Origin: Syntrophomonadaceae bacterium
Lineage (GTDB): Bacteria > Bacillota > Dethiobacteria > DTU022
NCBI GenBank assembly: GCA_003553895.1
Contig: PWFM01000056.1
Span: 1-6,493, forward strand
Reading direction: 5' to 3'
DNA: 6,493 nucleotides
Of this stretch, positions 1 to 4,780 are shown one piece after another. Below the pieces are notes generated by a model. The model had not been told where the DNA came from, searched no databases, and worked only from the letters and a program-made list of their open reading frames with translations. The position numbers and the translations under genes were made by a program. The first letter of the stretch is position 1. Every line of letters starts with the position of its first letter.

Positions 1-162
1 ATGGCAGCGGACGTTTTATCCACTGTTGCCTTTATCCTTGGTCCGCAGCAAGGGTTTGATTTGATTGAAAAAAAGGCTGGAGCGGAAGGAATATTTGTCA
101 CCCCGGAGCTGGAAATAACTTATACTGCCGGCCTGGAAGATACAATCGAAATCGAGCAGTAA
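1..162 (+). CDS. apbE: FAD:protein FMN transferase (ApbE), C-terminal fragment
   Basis: This is the last 53 codons of a gene that begins before the window; the ATG at position 1 is an internal Met, not a start. The peptide opens with MAADVLSTVAFILGPQQG, which matches the ApbE C-terminal signature (A-D-x-L-S-T-A-x-F-x-L-G) that helps bind the metal and FAD, followed by a helix and the usual final beta strands (GIFVTPELEITYTAGLED). ApbE transfers FMN from FAD onto Thr/Ser of target proteins such as RnfG/NqrC or FMN-binding-domain lipoproteins, normally outside the membrane, so the full protein should carry a signal peptide or lipobox that is not visible here. It is followed 94 bases later by the Gx-type membrane protein gene, a frequent neighbour in Clostridia. 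The family call is strong from the signature alone; the flavinylated substrate cannot be told from this window. Confidence 0.88.
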   Translation: MAADVLSTVAFILGPQQGFDLIEKKAGAEGIFVTPELEITYTAGLEDTIEIEQ

Positions 163-241
163 TTTATACCATGGTTGGATGGCTTGCCGGGGTGTTTATC
201 CAGCAGGCAGCTGAAGTTCGCTATTAAACGGGGTTCCCCTT

Positions 242-248
242 GAAAGGA
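242..248 (+). promoter_or_regulatory. Ribosome binding site of the Gx-type membrane protein gene
   Basis: GAAAGGA lies 8 bases before the ATG at 257. It is the only Shine-Dalgarno-like stretch in the 163-256 gap and fixes the start. The rest of that gap shows no gene, and GGGGTTCCCC at 230-239 is too short to act as a terminator, so read-through from apbE is likely. Confidence 0.7.
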
Positions 249-256
249 TATTAAAC

Positions 257-820
257 ATGCAAAGATCCGGTTTCCAGGTTAGAAACCGACTGCAGCATTT
301 AACTTACCTGGCTTTATTGATCACCTTTGCGGTTGTAATCCACACTGTTGAGGCCGCCATGCCCTTACCGATGCCGGTGCCGGGAGTCAGGATTGGTCTG
401 GCCAATATCATTACTCTGCTAACCCTGATCTTATTCGGGCTGCGAAGTGGCCTGATGGTTGCCGTGATCCGTTCTGTTCTGGGCAGCATGTTTGTCGGTG
501 GCCTGTTCGGGTTCGGCTTTTGGCTTAGTATAACTGCCGGTATAATCAGCTGCCTGGCCATGGCTTTTATCCTTATCTTTCAAAAAAAAGGCCTGGTCAG
601 CCTTATTTCTGTCAGTGTTGTCGGGGCGGCCGCGCATAATGTAACTCAGCTTGCTATGGCCAGTGTGATTATCGCCAGCTTTGAACTGCTCATGGGGTAT
701 TTTCCCTTTTTGCTGCTGTTATCTATACCGACCGGTATATTTACAGGTTTTGCTGCTTATTACCTGGAAGGAGTGACCGGTAGGATGCTCAGGCAAACCA
801 GTTTGGGTGATGGCGGATGA
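257..820 (+). CDS. Gx transporter family membrane protein (Hpre_diP_synt_I family)
   Basis: A 187-residue, very hydrophobic protein with about five membrane segments (roughly residues 15-35, 45-62, 65-85, 88-110, and a long stretch 113-170 that probably makes two). The segment PGVRIGLANIITLLTL near residue 42 is the hallmark of the family often labelled 'heptaprenyl diphosphate synthase component I' or 'Gx transporter'; glycine-rich G-x repeats (MFVGGLFGFGF) fit. The prenyl-synthase label is doubtful: the protein resembles small integral membrane S-component-like transporters and no prenyl synthase gene is next to it. The family commonly sits beside apbE in Firmicutes, often with a NusG-domain-II protein between, which is missing here. 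The start is supported by GAAAGGA at 242-248. The stop overlaps the maf start by four bases (ATGA), implying coupled translation. Substrate unknown. Confidence 0.82.
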   Translation: MQRSGFQVRNRLQHLTYLALLITFAVVIHTVEAAMPLPMPVPGVRIGLANIITLLTLILFGLRSGLMVAVIRSVLGSMFVGGLFGFGFWLSITAGIISCLAMAFILIFQKKGLVSLISVSVVGAAAHNVTQLAMASVIIASFELLMGYFPFLLLLSIPTGIFTGFAAYYLEGVTGRMLRQTSLGDGG

Positions 821-1419
821 CCCTGATATTAGCGTCCGCTTCTCCGCGCAGGGCCGATCTATTAAGGCAGGTTGGCCTTGAGTTTACTGTTATCAAGCCC
901 GATGTGGATGAAAAAATAGCTGCAGGAACGGAACCCGGAAAAGTGGTTGTTGAACTGGCCCGGAAGAAAGTCCTTGATGTGAGCAGGCGCCTGGAATACG
1001 GTTGTGTGTTGGCCGCTGATACGCTGGTAGTTTACGAGGGAAATGTCCTGGGCAAGCCACAAGACTTTGGTGATGCCTGCCGGATGTTGAGCCTTTTAAG
1101 CGGGAAAGAGCATCAGGTATATTCTGGACTTGCTCTTTATAATATAGCCGGTGAGGATTTACAAACAGGGTTTTCAATGACGAGGGTTTGGATGAAATCC
1201 CTGGAAAAAACGCATATCGAACGTTATGTCGAAAGCGGGGAGCCTCTTGATAAGGCCGGCGCTTATGGGATCCAGGGTTTGGGAGCTGTATTTGTGCAAA
1301 AGATTGAAGGCTGCTATTTTAACGTAGTCGGTTTGCCCTTAAACCTGCTTTTTGAAATGTTGATCCAGATGAAGGTCTCAACATGGTTGAACAGAAAGGA
1401 TGGCGGTAATGGAGAATGA
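817..1419 (+). CDS. maf: Maf family nucleoside triphosphate pyrophosphatase
   Basis: Maf proteins are cytoplasmic house-cleaning pyrophosphatases that hydrolyse dTTP/UTP or modified nucleotides to the monophosphate and PPi; in Bacillus subtilis Maf has also been linked to septum formation. This 200-residue protein has the usual family length and all main motifs: N-terminal LILASASPRRADLLRQVG (substrate-binding Ser/Arg loop), AADTLVV with the catalytic Asp at residue 68, GKP at 79-81, HQVYSGLAL, and AYGIQGLGA with Gln at 153 near the C-terminus, ending in NVVGLPL. The Arg and Gln motif positions suggest the YhdE-like dTTP/UTPase subgroup rather than the YceF subgroup; this is inference. The start ATG overlaps the upstream stop (ATGA); GGTGAT at 806-811 can serve as ribosome binding site. 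The 3' end overlaps radC, so the two genes are probably coupled, an arrangement common in Firmicutes. Confidence 0.93.
   Translation: MTLILASASPRRADLLRQVGLEFTVIKPDVDEKIAAGTEPGKVVVELARKKVLDVSRRLEYGCVLAADTLVVYEGNVLGKPQDFGDACRMLSLLSGKEHQVYSGLALYNIAGEDLQTGFSMTRVWMKSLEKTHIERYVESGEPLDKAGAYGIQGLGAVFVQKIEGCYFNVVGLPLNLLFEMLIQMKVSTWLNRKDGGNGE
1393..1400 (+). promoter_or_regulatory. Ribosome binding site deciding the radC start
   Basis: AGAAAGGA lies inside the end of maf, 8 bases before the ATG at 1409. The alternative in-frame ATG at 1400 overlaps this site and would leave no spacing, so 1409 is the better start. Confidence 0.65.
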
Positions 1420-2098
1420 AAGTATAACGATCAAGGATATGCCCCTTGAGGAAAGGCCTCGTGAAAAACTGATCGCTATGGGAGCGAACGCCCTTTCCAA
1501 CGCCGAATTGCTGGCTATCCTGCTTCGTGTCGGCAGCAGGACCGAGTCGGCTGTGCAGCTGGCAACCCGGATTATTACCAGAAGCGGAGGTTTGCGCAAC
1601 CTGCCCAACCTCTCCCTGGAGGACCTCCAGGAAAATAAAGGTATCGGTCCCGACAAGGCGGTTACCGTCAAGGCCGCCCTCGAACTTGGCTCCAGGCTGG
1701 CTACTGCGCCTCGTGAAGTAACGGGCAGTATTACCACACCGGGGCAGGCTGCCGACTTGTTCATGGAAGAGCTGCGTTACAAGAAGAAAGAATACTTTAA
1801 GATCTTGCTATTAAACACCAAGAATCACGTTATCTCCAGGGAAGAAATTTCAGTCGGCAGCTTGAGCGCCTCTATAGTCCACCCCCGTGAAATATTTAGT
1901 GTGCCCCTGCGAAAAAGCGCCGCCTCTGTCATTTTATTCCATAACCATCCCAGCGGTGATCCCACTCCCAGTCAACAGGATTTAGAAGTGACCAGGCGCC
2001 TGGTCGACGCCGGTAATATCCTGGGTATTGCAGTAAGAGATCATATTATTATTGGGGATGGCTGCTTCTTCAGTTTTCGGGAAAAGGGGCTGCTCTGA
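1409..2098 (+). CDS. radC: RadC family JAMM/MPN+ protein
   Basis: A 229-residue protein from ATG 1409 (232 if ATG 1400 is used). It starts with the family pattern ITIKDMPLEERPREKL, followed by ALSNAELLAILLRVG, a helix-hairpin-helix-like segment with GIGPDKA around residue 75-80, and the C-terminal JAMM metalloprotease-like fold. The metal motif is intact: Glu145/146 in REEISVGS, His178 and His180 in HNHPSGDPTPSQQD, Ser188 and Asp191, a Zn site of the E / H-x-H-P / S-x-x-D kind. RadC was named for DNA repair but the original radC102 allele proved to lie in recG, so repair is not established; roles in natural transformation or DNA processing have been proposed. It overlaps maf by 11 bases. In many Clostridia radC is followed by mreB; here it is followed by a 123-base gap, and it probably ends this transcription unit. 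Confidence 0.93.
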   Translation: MENESITIKDMPLEERPREKLIAMGANALSNAELLAILLRVGSRTESAVQLATRIITRSGGLRNLPNLSLEDLQENKGIGPDKAVTVKAALELGSRLATAPREVTGSITTPGQAADLFMEELRYKKKEYFKILLLNTKNHVISREEISVGSLSASIVHPREIFSVPLRKSAASVILFHNHPSGDPTPSQQDLEVTRRLVDAGNILGIAVRDHIIIGDGCFFSFREKGLL

Positions 2099-2103
2099 GG
2101 GCT

Positions 2104-2128
2104 CCTTATCAAAACAGGTTTGATATGG
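2104..2128 (+). repeat. Imperfect inverted repeat after radC
   Basis: TATCAAA (2107-2113) and TTTGATA (2119-2125) are perfect 7-base inverted arms around a 5-base centre, ACAGG; after one mismatch the flanking CC (2104-2105) and GG (2127-2128) also pair. The stem is AT-rich and no clear T run follows, so as a rho-independent terminator it would be weak. Its place six bases after the radC stop and just upstream of a possible promoter fits either a weak terminator or an operator for a dimeric regulator. Confidence 0.4.
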
Positions 2129-2133
2129 TATTA

Positions 2134-2165
2134 TTGTCCTGATTCAACTAAAAAGGCTATATAAT
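2134..2165 (+). promoter_or_regulatory. Possible sigma-A type promoter for the radical SAM-DUF2344-RNase unit
   Basis: A consensus TATAAT occurs at 2160-2165. A TTGTCC at 2134-2139 could be the -35, but the spacer is 20 bases to that hexamer; shifting the -10 to TATATA at 2158-2163 gives 18. The match is therefore imperfect. Position supports it: this is the only gap over 100 bases between genes in the window, and it precedes a tightly packed three-gene block. If used, transcription would begin near 2171-2173, downstream of the leader ORF's ATG at 2166, so promoter and leader ORF are competing readings. Confidence 0.35.
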
Positions 2166-2225
2166 ATGGCCCTGAAAGACGACTTTTGCTACGATAAAGA
2201 TGATGATTGCGGTGTGCTGATATGA
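2166..2225 (+). other. Possible 19-codon leader ORF coupled to the radical SAM gene
   Basis: An ATG at 2166 opens a 19-residue acidic peptide (MALKDDFCYDKDDDCGVLI) whose TGA at 2223-2225 overlaps the radical SAM ATG at 2222 in the ATGA arrangement that also joins two other gene pairs in this window. AAAAAGG at 2150-2156 lies nine bases upstream as a plausible ribosome binding site. The radical SAM gene itself has only a poor site (GGTG at 2211-2214), so coupling from this short frame would make sense. I do not recognise the peptide. It may equally be chance: the length is short and its ATG overlaps a possible -10 box. Confidence 0.22.
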
Positions 2226-4009
2226 AGGTCATAGATCATAAAATTGAACGGCTCCTGTGGCAGGTGCAAAAACCCGCCCGTTATACAGGCAATGAGTGGA
2301 ATGCCTGGCGGAAAGACCATGCCGGAATAAAAGTTAAGATGGTCCTGGCTTTTCCCGATCTCTACGAGGTCGGGATGTCAAACCAGGGCCTCAAAATCCT
2401 CTATGAAAGTGTTAACCGCAGGCCGGAGATGCTTATGGAAAGGGCCTTTGCTCCGGCTGCCGATATGGAAGAGTTGATGCGGGCCCATAATTTGCCCCTC
2501 TTTGCCCTGGAAAGCGGGAAACCGCTTGCTGAGTTCGATCTGGTCGGTTTTTCGCTGCAGTATGAGCTGAGCTTTACTAATGTTTTAAATATGCTGGACC
2601 TGGCCGGGATATCCTTACATGCCTCGGAACGAGGTGAATCTGAGCCCCTGGTTGTTGGGGGCGGCCCCTGTGCTTTTAACCCCGAACCCCTGGCTCCCTT
2701 TTTTGATTTTTTTCTTCTGGGAGAGTCTGAAGAGTGTTTGCCTGAACTGTTGGCCGACCTGGATGCTTTCAAGCAAACAGCGCCCGATCGGAAAGAGCTT
2801 CTGGCAAAACTATCTGAAAAGGAAGGAGTTTATGTGCCTGCCCTCTACAGACCGGTTTATAAGGAAAAAAAACTCAAAGCTTTAGAAAGAGTTGATCCCG
2901 GGGCGCCCGGTGTTATAAAAAAAAGGCTGGTAAAAGATCTTGATAGCGCTCCTTACCCTGCAGCGCCGGTTATCCCCTATTTACAAACCATCCATGATCG
3001 CGCCGTGGTGGAACTTTTCAGGGGATGCGGCAGAGGTTGCCGTTTTTGCCAGGCCGGCTATATTTTCCGGCCCGTCAGGCGGCGCAGTCGGGAAGAAATT
3101 GTTAAAACTGCCCGGGAGCAAATAGCGCTTACAGGCTACGAAGAACTTTCTCTTGCCTCCCTGAGCAGCACCGACTATACCAGGCTGGACGAATTGATTG
3201 ATGAACTGGACCGCGCCCTGGCCGGAGAACAGGTAAAGTGTAACCTTCCTTCCTTGCGCCTGGACTCATATTCGATTAAACTGGCCGACAGGTTGCACCG
3301 GGGTAAGCGGAGTAATCTTACTTTCGCTCCGGAAGCGGCAACGGAGCGGTTGCGCAGGGTTATCAAAAAAAATATATCTGAAGAAGAGATATTTACTGCT
3401 CTCGGCGATGCCGTTGATGCCGGCTGGCAGGGTTTTAAACTTTATTTCATGATCGGGCTGCCTACGGAATCAGACGAAGATGTTGCAGCAATCGCCGAAC
3501 TTTGCCACAGGCTCAAACAATATTTCCGCCGCAAAGCAGGTCGCAGGATTAGTATCTCAGTCAGCGTTTCAACCTTTGTCCCCAAGGCCCATACTCCGTT
3601 TCAATGGGAACCGCAGCTGCCCCTGCCGGAAGTGACCAGGAGGCAGGAAATCCTCCAGCAGGGGTTTAAGAAGATGCCCGGGGTTGATTTAAGCTGGCAT
3701 GATGCTGAAACCAGCTTCCTGGAAGCCGTTTTTGCTCGAGGCGATCGCCGTTTGGCCGCCGTCCTGGAATGGGCTTTTAAACTGGGCTGTCGTTTTGACG
3801 GTTGGACGGAGCATTTTTCCATGTCTCGCTGGCGGCAGGCCTTCCGGGAGGCTGATATTGAGCCGGAGGATTACGCGCAGCGCCGTTTTGAATATGATGA
3901 TCTTTTGCCCTGGAGCCACCTGGATTGCGGTGTGGATAAGGAAGTCTTTATTAAAGAACACCGAAAAGCTTTTAATCTTGACGCAGATTTTGAAGGAGAG
4001 TTCCGATGA
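2222..4009 (+). CDS. TIGR03960-type radical SAM protein with B12-binding-like N-terminal domain
   Basis: A 595-residue protein from ATG 2222. Residues about 35-160 look like the degenerate cobalamin-binding-type Rossmann domain of this family (AFPDLYEVGMSNQGLKILYE, GFSLQYELSFTNVLNML, VVGGGPCAFNPEPLAPF, FLLGESEE); no D-x-H-x-x-G base-off motif is seen. The radical SAM core follows, with C-x3-C-x2-C at Cys269, Cys273 and Cys276 for the 4Fe-4S cluster, then the LRLDSYS, NLTFAPEAATERLRRVIKK and FKLYFMIGLPTE segments typical of the family. The reaction is unknown; association with the DUF2344 protein and RNase E/G suggests RNA or ribosome modification, which is inference. An in-frame TTG at 2207 would add five residues, but MKVIDHKIERLLWQVQKP matches the usual family start. 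The C-terminus ends at HRKAFNLDADFEGEFR without the Cys-rich tail I expect. It overlaps the next gene by ATGA. Confidence 0.9.
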   Translation: MKVIDHKIERLLWQVQKPARYTGNEWNAWRKDHAGIKVKMVLAFPDLYEVGMSNQGLKILYESVNRRPEMLMERAFAPAADMEELMRAHNLPLFALESGKPLAEFDLVGFSLQYELSFTNVLNMLDLAGISLHASERGESEPLVVGGGPCAFNPEPLAPFFDFFLLGESEECLPELLADLDAFKQTAPDRKELLAKLSEKEGVYVPALYRPVYKEKKLKALERVDPGAPGVIKKRLVKDLDSAPYPAAPVIPYLQTIHDRAVVELFRGCGRGCRFCQAGYIFRPVRRRSREEIVKTAREQIALTGYEELSLASLSSTDYTRLDELIDELDRALAGEQVKCNLPSLRLDSYSIKLADRLHRGKRSNLTFAPEAATERLRRVIKKNISEEEIFTALGDAVDAGWQGFKLYFMIGLPTESDEDVAAIAELCHRLKQYFRRKAGRRISISVSVSTFVPKAHTPFQWEPQLPLPEVTRRQEILQQGFKKMPGVDLSWHDAETSFLEAVFARGDRRLAAVLEWAFKLGCRFDGWTEHFSMSRWRQAFREADIEPEDYAQRRFEYDDLLPWSHLDCGVDKEVFIKEHRKAFNLDADFEGEFR

Positions 4010-4722
4010 CCAGGATAAAGTTTAGATTTGCCCGTCATGCTCCTTTAAAACATATTTCCCACCTGGATATGATGCGCCTTTTCCAGAGGGCTCTGCGCCG
4101 AAGCGGGCTTCCTTTGGTTTACAGCGAAGGCTATAATCCGCACCTGCGCTTTAACCTTGCCCTGCCGCTCCCGGTCAACGTAACCGCATCTGAAGAATTT
4201 GGAGAAGTATACCTGTCTGAAACAGTTTCTCCGGATCAATTTGTTTCTACTTTAAGGGCGCAGCTTCCAGAAAGCCTGGACTTAAAAAGCGCTTCTAGCG
4301 AAGATTACAAAGCTCCGTCGCTGCCCTCGCAGGTTGTCGCCGCTCTTTACAGGGCTACATTGGGGAGAGAAGAGAATTGTCGGGCCGGGTCTAGTCAGTT
4401 TCGAGCAGCTTTGGACCGCCTTATGGCCAGGGAAGAAATCCTGGTCCAAAAAACAAAGAAAAAGAAGAAACAAGCTTATGTCAACGTCAGGCCCTATATT
4501 ATCGAAGCATATTTCAAGGAGTCTGGTAATGAAAGCCCGCTGGAATTATATATGCTGCTGCAGGCCGGAAGCAGCGGCGGGGTATCACCTTTTTTTGTTA
4601 TTGAACAGCTGGAAAAAGAACTCAACTGCGACTGCAACAACAAAGCATTCTGGGAATTGCACCGCGAGAGCTTGTACACAGATAAAGATCAATTCCTGCA
4701 GCCTTTGTCTGAAGGGATGTGA
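4006..4722 (+). CDS. TIGR03936/DUF2344 radical SAM-associated protein
   Basis: A 238-residue cytoplasmic protein. The N-terminal half carries the family pattern: KFRFARHAPLKHISHLDMMR, then FQRALRRSGLPLVYSEGYNP and FNLALPLPVNVTASEEFGEVYL. A lysine-rich patch (KTKKKKKQ, near residue 149-156) precedes VNVRPYIIEA, where the family normally has a charged loop before an R-P-Y-I strand. DUF2344 occurs either as a separate gene right after TIGR03960 radical SAM genes or fused to their C-terminus, so the two are expected to act together; here they are separate with a four-base ATGA overlap and a strong ribosome binding site (GAAGGAGAG at 3992-4000, five-base spacer). Function is unknown. Its TGA at 4720-4722 is in the same frame as, and immediately before, the N-terminal coding sequence of the ribonuclease. 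Confidence 0.9.
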   Translation: MTRIKFRFARHAPLKHISHLDMMRLFQRALRRSGLPLVYSEGYNPHLRFNLALPLPVNVTASEEFGEVYLSETVSPDQFVSTLRAQLPESLDLKSASSEDYKAPSLPSQVVAALYRATLGREENCRAGSSQFRAALDRLMAREEILVQKTKKKKKQAYVNVRPYIIEAYFKESGNESPLELYMLLQAGSSGGVSPFFVIEQLEKELNCDCNNKAFWELHRESLYTDKDQFLQPLSEGM

Positions 4723-4773
4723 GTCGAGATCGATAAGAAAATTATAGTCAACTGCGATAACCGGGCCACGCGG
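4711..4773 (+). other. Anomalous translation start region of the RNase E/G gene
   Basis: In the ribonuclease frame, the 17 codons from 4723 to 4773, directly after the TGA at 4720-4722, encode VEIDKKIIVNCDNRATR, which continues into VALLEKGKL. This matches the conserved first strand of RNase E/G (pattern L-L/I-V-N-x-x-x-x-E-T-R-V-A), so the region is coding. Yet it has no ATG, GTG, TTG or CTG in frame. GTG at 4719 overlaps the previous stop as GTGA, the expected coupled start, but is out of frame and hits TAA after five codons; removing one base near 4724 would give MSEIDKKIIVN. Alternatives are a rare ATC start at 4729 (same N-terminal length as the E. coli enzymes as I recall them) or ATT at 4741, or a one-base assembly error. 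GAAGGG at 4711-4716 is the likely ribosome binding site. Confidence 0.7.
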
Positions 4774-4780
4774 GTGGCCC
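4763..4780 (+). repeat. Perfect GC-rich hairpin at the GTG 4774 codon
   Basis: GGGCCAC (4763-4769) and GTGGCCC (4774-4780) form a perfect 7-base-pair stem with a GCGG loop. The 3' arm begins with the GTG at 4774, the only canonical start codon near the ribonuclease N-terminus, so that codon would be hidden in the mRNA. No Shine-Dalgarno sequence precedes it. The hairpin argues against this start, or could be a regulatory structure. Confidence 0.6.

Noticed and set aside
171..227. 18-codon ORF (ATG 171 to TAA 225-227) in the gap after apbE
   Set aside because: No ribosome binding site, no recognisable family, not coupled to the next gene; expected by chance at this length.
230..239. GGGGTTCCCC palindrome as a terminator
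   Set aside because: Only three base pairs are possible with a real loop, and no T run follows.
304..561. Reverse-strand ORFs across the window, such as this one and those opposite radC, the radical SAM gene and rng
   Set aside because: They lie wholly opposite well-recognised genes, have low-complexity or shadow-like composition, and match no family I know.
2207..2221. TTG 2207 as the start of the radical SAM protein
   Set aside because: It adds only five residues outside the family pattern, with no better ribosome binding site than ATG 2222.
2917..2924. Runs of eight A (also 582-589 and 3365-3372) as frameshift or slippage sites
   Set aside because: All encode ordinary Lys-rich stretches in frames that stay intact; no alternative frame of useful length or stimulatory structure follows.
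4720..4722. TGA as selenocysteine codon fusing DUF2344 and the ribonuclease
   Set aside because: No SECIS-like hairpin follows immediately (the nearest, at 4763-4780, is about 40 bases on), and neither family has a Cys/Sec at this point; simple readthrough is kept only as a minor option.
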